NCBI GenBank assembly: GCA_034359265.1
Contig: CP136892.1
Span: 13,440,501-13,504,500, forward strand
Source of the DNA: Canna indica
Taxonomy: Eukaryota > Streptophyta > Magnoliopsida > Zingiberales > Cannaceae
DNA length: 64,000 nt
Direction: 5' to 3'
Position numbers and translations under genes: made by a program. Below the pieces are notes generated by a model. The model had not been told where the DNA came from, searched no databases, and saw nothing but the letters and a program-made list of their open reading frames with translations. Each line of letters begins with the position of its first letter. Position 1 is the first letter of the stretch. This document shows positions 11,023 to 23,499 of the stretch, piece by piece.

Positions 11023-12061
11023 TGTCACACCCCCAAATCTGGTATGATCGGCCAGGGTACACCACGTACCCCGAAATCTAATCCCAAAACAAACTATACA
11101 TAAACAAGTAATGAACCATAACATTTTATGACATTAAAATTTAAAGGAAAATATCAAATCCTAAAACAAACCCAACCACTAATTAAAAAAATGCTGAAGG
11201 TTAAATTTATTTTCAAAACTTTAAAGTCCCAACAAGGACACCCCAAACTAAGAAAAGTGCTAAAATGAAATAACCAAGTCTACATGACTCAACAAAATAA
11301 AAATGAATGGACTCGGTATCCTCCTCGATCACGACATGACACGAGACCCGCTGCCCTGCCGCCACGTACCAGCCGCGCTACTGCACTCCAGTACCTCTCT
11401 GATCTAACTCAGGTGCTGCGAAACAACAGTAATGAGGGGTAAGTCCAACTAGGACTTAGTGAGCAGATCAGCCCTCAATCCACCAAATCAATCATCATGC
11501 ATAAAAAAACAAATAGCAGATATACAATATAAGCAACAATGGTAGGAATAATCAACAATAATCATCATTTACATGAGATATAAATATCACCAAGCATAAC
11601 CATCCAACCATATAAATAATAATCATAATGAGCATATCCAATAATCCAACAAGATGTAACATTCATCGAGTGTAACCATCCATAAGTATAAATGACAACC
11701 GAAATGCACATATCCAATATTTTAACTAATATAAACATCATGTAATTAACAAACCATTCAATCAAGCCACCCGAGTCAGTCGTCAGTGTGGAGTGTGTCG
11801 GTGATGACAAGCTTCCCGGTCCAGGGACCCGTCGATTCAATAATCTAGAGATCCGTCGGTCTACGAGTTGGGCGCTGATCACCTCTGCCTCAACGTACTT
11901 CCCGCTCACGCCACCTGAGTCGATCGTTAGTGTGGTGGTTGACGAGCTTCTCTCAGCGTACTTGCCGCTCTTGCCACCCGGGTCGATTGCCAGTGTGGCG
12001 GTTGGCGAGCTTCCCAGTCCACATCCACAAACACATCCAGACATTCATAACCAATCCACAG

Positions 12062-12065
<4 letters not shown>

Positions 12066-12123
<58 letters not shown>
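12066..12123. repeat. (AT)n microsatellite
   Basis: An almost pure AT dinucleotide run of about 58 bp inside the solo LTR. Confidence 0.95.
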
Positions 12124-12127
<4 letters not shown>

Positions 12128-12889
12128 AAATAAAATAAATGTGTAACACCTTCATGTTTGTAAATCGTCCTGGGACCACCAGAGCCCTTAATATCCACAA
12201 GTAAAGGGGTGCATGTCCCATACTATTCATAGCATGTGAGTAACGATAATTTAAGAGATAGTCAAAATAAATCGTATTGCGCACAATTAAATCAAATCAT
12301 GCCATTCATCTATAAAATATAAGGAAACATCATCCATATTTTTAACACGTCAAGGGAAACATATCTTTTACTTGTCTTTAACCTCTTCCTTGTTGTGTTT
12401 GCCCCTAAATTGAATGTATAAGCATATATGAGCAGTTTAATTCCTACCATCAAGTTTAAGCTCCTTAAATTGATGTGTACTACCCTAATGCTTGATGAAT
12501 CTAAAATCATGAAACAATGCCAAAAGGAACTTCAACAGTAAAATTTTATGGAGTGGAGCAACAAGATAATAATTCGACATAAGATAATACTGATCTAGGA
12601 TGAGATTCACTTTATTAACTATTAAAAACAACAAATCAACCTAGATTGGATCATAAAACATATAAAACATGAAATTTCAATTCGGCACGCAAAATAGGGC
12701 ATCGACCACCTATTGCTTTCAAAATCCAGAGGTTTGATGGAGAAACATACCTCGCCAATGAATCCATAATGTCGATTAGGTGAAATTTCATATATAACAT
12801 GAATATTTTTGCTAATTTTAAGACATCCAAATAATTATTTAGAATAATAGAAGAATTACCTTAAATTTATTTAATAAATCATTGTTACG

Positions 12890-13220
12890 AATGATGCACT
12901 CTCAACCCTTCATTTGACATAATGAACTCTTAACCCTTCATCTAACATGATGAAATCTTAGCCCTCCATTTAACCTGATGCAATCTCATCCTTCTATCTA
13001 ATATGATGCAATCACACCCTTCCATCTAAACATATGCAATCACAACCCTCTATCTACATGATGCAATCACAGTCTTACATCTATCAAGATGCAATCTCAG
13101 CCCTCCATCAACACAAGATCAAATCTTTGCCCTTCATCTCAACCAACTCAATCTAGCCCTTCGTATCACCCAAATCAACCAAGCCCTTTATCTCACTCAA
13201 ATCAATCTCAGTCCTCCCCA
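12890..13220. repeat. Degenerate minisatellite, about 30 bp unit
   Basis: About nine imperfect copies of a unit of the form GATGCAATCTCAACCCTTCA plus TCTAACAT lie within the solo LTR. Each carries a small change, so the array is old. Confidence 0.75.
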
Positions 13221-14199
13221 TTTCATCTCTCCACCTAGGTCATCATCTTCATCTCCTGCACTCAACCCGCCACCTCCGCCCCTTCCCCAGCCAACACCAC
13301 CACTCACTACCAAGTCCCCCGCCGTCTGGCGCTCGACAGCGGCCCCAAAGGTCGTAGCTAGGTCGACTGCCCCAAGGATCGGGTAGCCACCTAGCCCGCC
13401 CAGCCACGAGCCATGCCCGCTGGCGGCATCGTCGCCTGGCAGCGATCGCGCCGGCGGCAGCTGCACAAGGCCAAGAAAGAATTTTTTTTTTCTTTTTATA
13501 AATCAACAAAGGAAGAACGACGATTTTCGATTCGATACGAGAAAAATGCGTCAAAAATCGACGAAAATTCCGAGACATGAGAACAGCGATATGAATCAAG
13601 AATTGGACAAAAGAATGTCTAAATCTACTCACCGGATAGAGAGAAAACATAAGGAAAAGACACGCACGATCTTCCCCCGATTGACACCGACGAACTTGTA
13701 AAAATTTGACTCCGACGGCTCCTCCTCCTCGGCGGCACCCTCTCTCTCTCCTCTCTCCTTTGCCTCGGGTGGCGTGTGGCTAAAACCCCTGGCCGCACAC
13801 CCCAGAGTCAAATTTATAGACACTGGTTGGGTCCAAATGACCAAAAATATTCATACCTAAGCTATTCGACTTAAACAACCCATAACTCACCCGTTCTGAC
13901 TCATATTCGAGATCCGATTGCACCGCTAAGTTCACCTCGAGACCCTCTATCATCCTAGCATGCTAAATCACAGAGATAAGACAAATAAAATTTCCCTTAA
14001 TTTTTCTACATTAGATGCTTACTCGGGTCTAATCTCGAAGCTTCTCGCCAATCCGCGCTAACTAGAGCCCACGATCCCTCGCTCAAGAATAAAATATTAT
14101 TATTAAGATTTTGGGTATTACATGTGTGTCAAGCTCTTGAGTTGTGTGAGTCCTTTCTTGATGTTTAGGTGTCCTCGGACGAGCTGGTCAGGTCATACT

Positions 14200-15754
14200 T
14201 GTTGGCCTAAGATTTTCTACCTTGGTCTTAATCTCAGTTTTGATAATAACAAACATTGAACTAATATTTTATTGAGAAATATTTCAGGTTCCAAGCTGGT
14301 TAGCGCACAACGTTCGCGATCGGAAAAATAAAAAAAATCGAAGAAATCGACAAGGACATTCGTCAACGCTCGGAATTCTTCGAAAAGTTAGAGTTTAGGT
14401 TTAGAGTATCTAGCATGTGTTGTAATCCTATTTTATGATGCAAAGAAGCCAAAAACTAAATTCGAACCTCAAAATATAAAAACTCGAAAATTGCACTAAA
14501 ATTCATTAGGCCTAAGGAGCTCCTTGGAGGGCTATATGACCTAGACATTTTCTTAGCACCAAAAATACCGGTAATTATTCCTTGGGTAAAAACTAGATAA
14601 CGAGATATTTTAAAGTATTTTTGGAAGTCTTTAGCCTACCCATACTTGACCCGCAAGATTAAAAAATTTCTATTTTTCAAAAATTTGTACTAGACCCCAA
14701 AAGTTAGATTTTGATTCTTAAGGATTTTGATTTTTTAGATATTTTTTATTGAATCCAAATGGGGGGTAAGCATACAAGCAAAAACTCGGCCAAACCAAGC
14801 AGTGCAGTCTGCCCAGTTTCGGTCGATCGATCGAATGCTGCCAAAAATTGGCAATAGGAAAATCGGTCGACCGAAGTATGCTAGAAAGCGGCAGTATGCC
14901 TTCGGTCGCTCGATCAGTCAACCGACGATCGATCGAACCCGCGACCGGACGACAGAAACAACTAGTTTCCTAATCGTTGAGTTGGGTGTTTCATGCCAAC
15001 TCTCCATGACTTATAAATAGAAGCCTTAGCAAACCTTCCATCCCTTATCCAACATACCTTGAGCCATATTTTGATGATCATTGAGCTTGATTGAGCCACC
15101 ATTCTTGAAAACCCTAGCTTTGATCTCTCAACTCCTTGATTAAGCCTTGACTTCATTGATTCACCATCAAAGGCATCAAGAGGAAGCTAGGAAACTTTGT
15201 TTGGAGCTAAGTATAAGTTGTTTGATTTATTGCTCCATTAAATTATGTATTTTTTTATTTATTTCATTGTATTTGAGATTATGAAGACCTAGGTTGTTAG
15301 GTCTTGAAATTGGGTGATTGCCTTTGTGTTTGAGGTTTAATTCCACTGGTGTAAACGTAGTTTACTAGAATTAGTTGAGTTTGTCCCTTAGGGTTGAGGT
15401 GGAAGAGTGCTCTCGGTAAGAAGGAGGAGATTTCTGGGTGTGAAAGTGCCTTAGGTTGAGAGCGAGACTCTTCGGATCAAAGTTCTCGTTGTAAGGGAAA
15501 TAAGATTAATCTAGTAAAGTTTAGTTTGGAAATCCTAAACGGGGTGCTTAGGTAGTGGAGTAGGCATTGGGGCCGAACCACTATAAATTATTGTATTAGC
15601 ATTGCTATTTTTGTTTGTGTTTAACTGTTTTATTATTGCTTTCACATTTAGTTGATAAATTACAATTTGCCTAAGTAATTAAGTAAATGATTAAAATCAG
15701 AATTAGGCGACAAGTTTAGATAACACACTATTCACCCCCCGTCTAGTGTGGCCA
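14200..15754 (+). mobile_element. Copia-type (SIRE-like) LTR, plus orientation
   Basis: It starts TGTTGGCCTAAGATTTTC and ends TCTAGTGTGGCCA. It contains CTTGGTCTTAATCTC then TTTTGATAATAAC near the start and TATTCACCCCCCGTC near the end, features I associate with SIRE-type copia LTRs. An inverted, diverged copy lies at 15855-17474. Flanks ATACT and TTTCT do not form a clear target duplication. Confidence 0.65.
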
Positions 15755-15854
15755 TTTCTCCATTGGTACTGGGTGATCAGGGAGAGGATGTTGATCTTGT
15801 TGTTCGCTGGAGTTGAGCTGAAGAGAATGATCAAGGAAGCCGATGTTGGTGAAA

Positions 15855-17474
15855 TGGCCTACACTTGGAGAGAGAGGGGGGGTGAATAGTGTGTTATCTA
15901 ATCTTTTCGTCTAAATTCGGTTTATCAATTTTAATCGTTTTCTTAGGCAAAACACAATATGAGATAATTACGTGTGTAAGGAAATAATAAGACAATTAAG
16001 TAAACACAAGAGAGACAACGCTAACACAATGATTTATAGTGGTTCGGCCCCAATGCCTACTCCACTACCTAAGCACCCCACTTACGATTTTTAAATTAGT
16101 TTAACTAGATTAATTAGTTTCCTTACAATGAGGACTTTACACCAGAAAATCTCCGCTCTCAAACCGAAGGTACTTCCACACCCGGAAGTATCCTACCTTC
16201 CTACCAAGAGCACTCTCCCACCTCAACCTAAGGACAACTCAACTAATCCTAGTAAACTATATTTACACCGATGGAATTAAGCCTTAACACCAAGACAACC
16301 ATCAACTCAATCAAACATAGCAACCTAGGTTTACACACTTGAAAATATAATGAAATAAATAATAAAATACACAAGTAATGGAGCAAATAAACAATACAAC
16401 TTATACTTAGCTCCAAATAAGAGTCCTAATTCCTCTTGATGCATCAATGATGAATCGTCCAAAGCTTGAAGGCAAGATCAAGGATGTATCATGAAAACTA
16501 GGGTTATCAAAGGGATGGCTCCAGAAAAGTTTTGAGAATGATTAAGAATAGCTCAATATTATCATGGATCATGGGAGGAAGGCTCTCATGGTCGTGTATT
16601 TATAGACCATGAAGAGTTGGCCTCAAACAACCAACTCAACGGTTAGAAAACCGTTTCTGCCATCCTGTCATTTGTCGGTCGATCGTTGGTCGACCAACCG
16701 AGCGACCGCTGAGCAACCGAATGCATTCTGCCACTTTTGGGCACCATTCGGTCGACCGACCGGTCGATTAAAATTGGAAAATCAGCCTTGGTTTGGCTGA
16801 ATTTTTTGCTCGTTTCTGAGCGATCGCCGAGCAACCGAATGCATTCTGCCACATTTATGTTTTAAAGTAATTAACTTTAAGTTAATAGGTATTATATAAG
16901 GATTACCCCCCATTTCGATTCAATAAAAATATCTAAAAAATCAAAATCCTTAACAATCAAAATCTAACTTTTAGGGTATAGTACAAATTTTTGAAAAATG
17001 AAAATTTTATAATCTTCCGGGTCAAATATGGGTAGGCTAAAGGTTTCTAAAAATCCTTAAAAATATATCGTTATCTAGTTTTTACCTAAAAAATAATTAT
17101 CGGGATATTTGGTGCCAAGAAAATGTCTAGGTTATATAGCCCTCAAAGGAGCTCCCTAGGCTTAGTGAATTTCAGGGCATTTTCTAATTTTCCAAGTTTT
17201 CGTGTTTAGGTATTCGGGATTAGTTTTTGGGTTTCTTCGCATCATCATGAGGATTTACATATTTATTCTAGACACCCTAAACCTAAACTCTAACTTCTTG
17301 AAGAATCTTGAGTGTCGACGAGCGTCCTTGTAGATTTCTCCAATTTTTTCGGTCGGGGATGTCGAGCGCTAACCGACTTGGAACATGAAAGTAATTCTCC
17401 ACGAAATCATTCATTCCATATCTATTATCATCAAAACCGAGATTAAGACCAAGGTTGAAAATCTTAGGCCAACA
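15855..17474 (-). mobile_element. Copia-type (SIRE-like) LTR, minus orientation
   Basis: Read on the minus strand it starts TGTTGGCCTAAGATTTTC and ends GTGTAGGCCA, parallel to the plus copy at 14200-15754. Short tracts are shared just past the LTR end (TTTC.CCA in both), so both copies seem to keep a few bases of interior. Only about 100 bp separates the two. No clear target duplication was found. Confidence 0.65.
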
Positions 17475-17880
17475 GTTGGGGTAGCTGAGATCAGCCATAA
17501 TGACAAGAAATTGCATTACTTCTAGCAGGCATGTGGCGACTCTTTGTGTTACTTTGGAGCACGTCAAATAAGTATTTTTGTCGTGTTTAACATGTGCCTT
17601 CTCGGCTTCCACGCTTAGTATGGCGGTTTCACTTGTGGAGATCTTCTCACCCTGTGTGGCGGCTGTTAATTGGTCTTCAAATCCTCGTTTATAGGAGACA
17701 TCGTGGTGAAAAAAGGGAAAGAATTCAACGTTGACTTTGGATTTATTGTCTTTTCGCATGAGCTGTTCAACCCTTCTTTGTCGTTCAAGTATGTGTACCC
17801 TATTCTTGAACATTCCACGTACACGCTCTTATTTAGCAGAGATGCGGGAGATGTTCCCCTAAGATAAGGGAAAGAATCCG

Positions 17881-18858
17881 TTGGTTGATGAGTTGTTGAG
17901 GCCTATGAGGGCTTCACAATCTCGGAAGCCACAGGCTTCGGGAGCGAGGGTGGAAGATATCGACTCGTCAGCTTCTTCAGATTCCCCCGTCCTCCTTGGT
18001 TCACCGGGGGGGCATCGAAAGAAGGCTCGATATTCCAGAGAGAACCTTCTTGCAGGTAGGGCCGTCCATTCGGTTCGAACCGAACCGAACCGAACCGAAC
18101 AAGCCCAAATCGAAATTTTATTATACCCGAATTCCAACCCGAACCCGAACCGAACTATACCTAAACTGATTTAACCCGAACCGAAATTATTCGGTTCGGT
18201 TCGGTTTTCAACCCGAAAACCAAAATTTTAATTATTTTAATTAAAAATTCAAAATTCAAAATAATTACTTAATACCTATTTAAGTAATTCTGTTAAAAAT
18301 TAAAAAAAAATATTTTTTTAATTAATTCGGTTTTCGGTTCAGGTCGATTCCCGAATTCCAAAAACTGAATCCGAACCGAAATTCAAATTTCGGTTCGGTT
18401 CGGGTCAAAGAACCGAACCCACAATGGTTTGAACCGAACCATGGACATCCCTACTTGCAGGGTTGAGTCTCCGTCCTCAGGGGAATGAGTCCCTAATCCC
18501 GGAGGCTGAGGTGGCGACTAGCACATCGGTGGGGGTTTGTCAGCCTGGTTCGATGCCGCATTTTTATTCCAGGAGCTAGTTGGTCTTTTCAGACGGGGTG
18601 GACATTTGGGAGCACGTCCAACTTTCCCTGGGCAAGTTGAAGGAGGTTTCGCAAAGGGAGCATGAAGAACTCGCGGCCTCCAGGCTTAGGGTGGTGGAGA
18701 TGGAGAGGGCCTTGGAGATGAAGGCCGAAGAAGTTGCTCGTTTAAGCATAATTGTTTCGGGGTCTACTGCCCGGATAAAAAAGTTGGAAAGAAAAGCCAG
18801 GGTGGAGCTAGAGATGGTCTACCTAGACCTTTCTATGGCGATGAACTTTGCACATTAA
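17881..18858 (+). pseudogene. Retrotransposon-like coiled-coil ORF, split by a MITE
   Basis: With the MITE at 18057-18453 removed, a frame runs from MVDELLRPMRAS through a Ser-rich part (DSSASSDSPVLLGS) to GGHRKKARYSRENLLAG, then LSLRPQGNESLIPEAEV. After a stop it continues with WEHVQLSLGKLKEVSQREHE and a heptad-rich stretch ending AHA-like at 18858. Long coiled coils of this sort occur in the first ORF of plant gypsy-type elements. I do not recognise a catalytic domain. It is most likely part of the same element as the LTR-like text at 10530-11022. Confidence 0.45.
18057..18453. mobile_element. hAT-type MITE with CGGTTC-rich interior
   Basis: The ends read TAGGGCCGTCCATTCGGTT and, complemented, TAGGGATGTCCATGGTT. 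A perfect 8 bp duplication CTTGCAGG flanks it (18049-18056 and 18454-18461), as expected for hAT elements. The interior is many short CGGTT / AACCG words around an AT-rich core and can fold on itself. It has no coding capacity. It interrupts the coiled-coil ORF. Confidence 0.9.
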
Positions 18859-19009
18859 ACTTTGCAGTGATCAACTTTTACATTTGAGTTTTCTGGATCC
18901 TTGTTGTCATAATTTGCTGCAACAATTTTGACTTTGGTATATTATTTCTTTGGCTTACGCCCAGTCCCATCTATTGTTGGAGGGGTATAGCCAACCTCTA
19001 TAGAGTCTC

Positions 19010-19160
19010 TCAGCAACGATCATCCAAGAACTTGATGAAAGTTCTCATCCGAGCCTTCCAATAAGCATAGTTTGTTCCGATGAGAAAAGGAGGAACATTA
19101 ACAAAATTTCCCATAGGCATTCGTTTCATCTTGAGCCTGAAAGAAAAGAGACACTCCAAG
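19010..19160 (-). pseudogene. Copia gag fragment
   Basis: Minus-strand translation gives NVPPFLIGTNYAYWKARMRT followed by FIKFLDD. The GTNY.YWK.RM motif marks the N-terminus of Ty1/copia Gag (UBN2-type). No other part of the element is recognisable between 18860 and the solo LTR at 19410. Confidence 0.75.
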
Positions 19161-19409
19161 GATCTGTGCAGGTAAAGGTTAGCATAACCGTTATGGTACC
19201 AATTGACAATATAGGTCTCTAAGGGAACTTCTGTTAATGACAGTTGAATAGGAAGTTGCAACTGCTACTAGTAGCAAAGTAAGAACCAAAACAAAAATCA
19301 AACACAAATACAAAAGGTTTGTTTATGCAGTATAGTGACAAAACTTATCACCTAATCTGCGAGGCACTCATCAGACAGATGCTCAATCCACTCTCTATAA
19401 GTACAATAT

Positions 19410-21856
19410 TGTAATATCCTAGATATTTAATATTTTTTTTCCTGTTACGTGTGTTTGTCAGTCTAGCGGACTAGTTCGTGGTCGAGCCGAGTCGACTCAT
19501 GGTCCAGAGCGAGCTTGCGAGCTCGGGTAAGTAGAATATAATTTTTTTTGAATTTATGAGATTAGGCTTGAGTGGTTGACATTATTTAAATTGATGTTGT
19601 GTGTGCATAGTTATTAATTATGTTCATGTGGGTGAATTTAATTAAATGCTTGTGGTTTATTTTATATTAAATCAAGTCTAATTAAATTAATTAAGTCTAT
19701 CCATGTTGGACTTGGCTTAAGTGGATGTGGGTTTGGGCTTAAGTTAGAAGGGTTAGGGTTGAGGAGTTATAAAACCCCCTCCCCTAGGTTGTGGCTCTAA
19801 TTTTTGGAGCCACACATTGTTGTGAGAGGAGGAGCCAATCGACAGCCCAAGCCGCCGGCCGCCCCCTCCTCTTTTCCCCTTGGAGGCGTCGTCGCCGCCT
19901 GGAGCCGAGCCGAGCCGCCAGGACCTCCCCTTCTCCTTCCTTCTCTTTTCTTTCCTTTGGAGCCGAGCCAAGAGGAGCCAGCCGAGCTGCCCTCTTCTTC
20001 CTCTCTCTCCCTCTCTCCAAGCCGTTGGAGTGAGCTACCACTTTGCTTTATCTTCTTTGGGGTTGAGCCGCCGGATTTTGAAGCCAAAATCGGAAGTCAT
20101 CGATTGGATCCTCGTCTCTAATCCCTTTCTTAATTAGGTGAGTGGTTTTATCCCTCCTATTCGGGTTTTCTTCAAATTTTCTTGAAGTCGTCTTGAAGAT
20201 TCTTGATCTTAATGATGTTTTTGTGTTCTTGAGATTTTTTTGGTTTCCATGCCATGCTTAGATTTTAAATTTTAATCTCATATCATGGGGCATATGTTCA
20301 ATGGAAGATCTGTGATTTTATAATTTAATCTTGTGAATCTTGGATGTAGCCTCATCTTGGAGTTCTAGATGTTCTTAATGCTAAAGATTAATTAATCTCC
20401 TTGATTATGAGATTGTATGCATGATTGGTATGATAACATGAATCTGTGATGTTGGAAATTTAGGGATTTAATTTTGTAAAATTCAGATTTTATTTCATGA
20501 GGTGCTGGAAATTTCAGCTTTTTGATATTTATATGCAGTTTGTTGAATCTGGGCTGATTTTTTATTTCTATATTATTATGTGCTTAGATATCTGAACATA
20601 GTCGTGTAACCTATCGTTTCAACCAGAAAATATAGTTTGGAATCATAGGACACACTTTGGAGACTAGATTCGGGGTAGACACAGTAGTTCTGGGCTAAAT
20701 AGTACCCTAAAACAAAACCCTAATTGAGATGAAATAAATTTTGATTCTATAATTAAAATTGGGTTAAGGGTGAGCATAATTTGTTATGAACCAACTTGTA
20801 AGGTATGCATGAAATAAAACCACACGGGTTCATGACAATACGGGTCTAAGGGGTAGAGGTCGGGTTTTGGGCATCGAGACGCTTCATGATGAGGACACCT
20901 CTAGGACACCGTAGGAGAGTCTTCACTTAGGTCTTGATGCGTCATATCCTTGGGAGTGGCGGAGCAGCTCAATTAGGAGCTGGGTTACGGGCTACACTCG
21001 GGTGGTTGGACGCCAAATTCCCAACCTGCAATATAAGTTCGGAGGGCCCTTTTCGATTATCCTAGTATGTGTTGTTGCCTTCGGGCATGGCAGGGCTTCG
21101 GCCCGATGCACCTTTTTGTTGGTGATGTTGCCTGCGGGCATGGTAGGGCTTCAGCCCGATGCACCCTTTTTGTTGGTGATGTTGCATGCCGGCATGGTAG
21201 GGCTTCGGCCCGATGCACCTTTTTGTTGGTGATGTTGCCTTTGGGCATGGTAGGACTTCGGCCTTATGCACCTCTTTGGAGAGTTAGATGCCATGAGCAT
21301 GGGTGGCTTATTGTCCTGGTAGCTAGTCACACATCTGTGATTTACCTTTTTAGAGATAGAATTTATTTATGTTATCTATGTGTTTGGAGGGTGGGTAAAA
21401 CCGCTCGCTGAGTTCTTTGAACTCATCCATTGTCGTTTGATTTCTATTTTGCAGAGCCTGATCGGTGAGGTGGGTTGGATGCACTTGGCGTCGCTGGAGG
21501 GCAGAGGAGCCGCTGGATCTCATAGCAGGTCTTGTTAGGGTCGTAGTCGAGTCTTTTTGGTAGTTGTCATGCACTTATATTAGCTTGATTTGGAGTTGTA
21601 GCCCTGAGGGCATTTATGTTATTTATTTTAAGTTTTATTTGACTGAATTTTGAACTATTGAACTTAATCGTATTTTCGCATTTTTCTTTACTTCTGAGCT
21701 ATTAAACTAAACTTGGTGTTGGTTCGCTTTTCCTTTAAAATAAAACTTGTTATTTTCTTTCCGCTATATTATTTGTTTTGGCATGCATGGGTTAGGCTTC
21801 GGGGTATAGGCACGTATACCTTGGCCGATCATGTGACCCTGAGTTGAAGCGTGACA
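19410..21856 (+). mobile_element. Solo LTR of a Ty3/gypsy (Tekay-type) element
   Basis: It starts TGTAATATCCTAGATATTT and ends GACCCTGAGTTGAAGCGTGACA when its last 22 bases are read in two parts. Perfect 5 bp duplications AATAT sit at 19405-19409 and 21857-21861. It includes GC-rich text at 19850-20100 that opens several spurious reading frames, a 53 bp minisatellite, and CTTTGAACTCATCC then TTTTGCAG near 21450, a pattern shared with the LTR ending at 25670. No internal region remains, so LTR-LTR recombination is the likely origin. Confidence 0.88.
21074..21285. repeat. 53 bp minisatellite, four units
   Basis: Four units start near 21074, 21127, 21181 and 21234. Each has GTTGCCT..GGGCATGG, GGCTTCGGCCCGATGCACCT and a TTTTTGTTGGTGAT tail. 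The array lies inside the solo LTR. Confidence 0.9.
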
Positions 21857-22394
21857 AATATAAGTCGTTAAAATTTCACACCCGAAATTCGACTACCAGT
21901 AGTACAATGAATTGGAAATAACAAAAACTTATTTGCTATTACAAGTACATACCAACTTGTCTCTCTATGATATCTCAACCACAGAGTTACGTCCTCCACA
22001 CAGCATTGTGTTATAGCAAGTTATCAGTTGAAAACCATCTTCACTTGAAGATAAGAAAGATAGATTATTATCGTCTGCACTCAGCAATCTCAACTCCCCA
22101 TATAACTGGCAACACAGTTTATGCACATAGGAATGGATCCATAGGAGTAGATTAATAGGAGAGGATCCGCATTAGAGTGGATAGGAGTGGATCCATTGCA
22201 GAGGATCAATCTTCGTACTCCACAAGAGAAACTCCTAATTCCATGATGACCATTAACTCCATTAATCATCATAAATGACCATTAAATCCACCAATAATGA
22301 CTAAGGCCATGGCACTTCATGATGACCATAACTCCACTAAAGTGAATGACCAAGGTCATAAATTAGTAGCTCCATGATGACCAAGACTCCATTA

Positions 22395-22989
22395 AGCTAC
22401 GACTCGCTTGATGGGATAACTAACACATCAACTTCATAGGCCAACCTATTGGCCTAATTAAAATGCTCAAGCTGAAGTTAATCGTCCATTTGAGTCTTGA
22501 TCTCACTATCAAGACCCAAGTTGAGTTACCACATAGCACCAAATCATACACACATAACAACAACACCTATCAACTTCATAGGTCTTAATCACTTGCCTAA
22601 TGCTTAAGCTGGTGTTGATGGTAGCACATCCATCAAGTCTTATAAGCCAACATCACATTCAATATACTCCCAATGTGGGACTAAATTAGGGTATTACAAT
22701 CTCCCCTACTTATGTCTTGACGTCCTCATCAAGATCCAACTCAAGTTTAACACATAGCCCAAAATCACACCCAAGTTGGTAGCATATGAGGTCTAGCCTA
22801 GTAGCGGCTCCACCCCATCGCAACCATTTCTCACATGGGCTCCCTCACCATGCTTAGAACTAGGTCCTGCTCTGATACCACTTTGTTATGACCCGCTTGA
22901 TGAGATAACTAACGCATCAACTTCATAGGCCAACCTATTGGCCTAATTAAAATGCTCAAGTTGAAGTTAATGATCCACTTGAGTCTTGA
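22395..22989 (-). mobile_element. TRIM-like miniature retrotransposon
   Basis: On the minus strand an LTR of about 304 bp (22698 to 22395) starts TGTAATACCCTAATTTAG and is preceded by a polypurine tract AAGTAGGGGAGAT. The other LTR copy begins at about 22989 and ends at 22890 with GGGTCATAACA; it lacks its first two thirds. Next to it is the primer site TGGTATCAGAGC at 22873-22884. The interior is only about 190 bp and non-coding. Short LTRs with PBS and PPT and no genes define TRIMs. I looked for 5S rRNA-like boxes, as in Cassandra, and saw none. Confidence 0.75.
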
Positions 22990-23060
22990 CCATAAATGAT
23001 CAATCAAGATTAACTCCACCATAAATACATACATATAATATATATCATTAGGACAATAGG

Positions 23061-23063
<3 letters not shown>

Positions 23064-23110
<47 letters not shown>
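23064..23110. repeat. (TA)n microsatellite
   Basis: A pure TA run of about 47 bp, located just past the truncated TRIM LTR. Confidence 0.95.
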
Positions 23111-23112
<2 letters not shown>

Positions 23113-23499
23113 CAACTATCTTAGCAGCATTCAAGCAACATCGTAGCAGGATAAACATTGCAGCAGCATAGACTTCACTACAGTAAGAGCAGTTGTAACT
23201 AACCAACGACGAGCAGTTAAAACTGGCTGTGTTGACATAGGACACTCCCAGATCCATAACTTCTTTTTTTCTTCATAAATAGAGAAGACCAACCAACTTC
23301 CATAAATATCACTTAACAAAAGATCTTAACTTCAGCAGTTTTAAACTCAAAAGACAGTCATAACACATCATAATACTTCGATCATAAATGCTTCAAGAAA
23401 ACCCACCGTCATAAAAGCTTCAAGAAAAATCGTCAGCCCATTAATAAAGACCACTTCATTTCTTCCATAATTGGCGGCTCATAGCAGAGATGCATGGCT

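Larger units (their letters stand above)
11023..14122 (-). mobile_element. Solo LTR of a Ty3/gypsy (Tekay-type) element
   Basis: On the minus strand it starts TGTAATACCCAAAATC and ends GATTTGGGGGTGTGACA. The subterminal text (..GTACCCTGGCCGATCAT..) matches the ends of the plus-strand LTRs finishing at 21856 and 25670, so the three belong to related families. Flanks are TATGT (11018-11022) and TGTGT (14123-14127), a 5 bp target duplication with one mismatch. No interior is present. It holds an (AT)n run, a minisatellite and GC-rich open frames that I regard as non-coding. Confidence 0.8.

Noticed and set aside
13197..13844. Gly/Arg-rich minus-strand open frames
   Set aside because: They lie in the solo LTR at 11023-14122, lack any domain and overlap a minisatellite.
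19753..20137. Cluster of overlapping open frames on both strands
   Set aside because: They come from a GC-rich block inside a solo LTR with exact ends and target duplication. LTRs of this type do not code.
21057..21411. Open frames with a repeated peptide pattern
   Set aside because: They result from the 53 bp minisatellite in the solo LTR; the unit length is not constant and frames shift between units.
22395..22698. TRIM LTR as a Cassandra element with 5S rRNA promoter
   Set aside because: Only AGCTTAAGC resembles a 5S box; the intermediate element and C box are not present.
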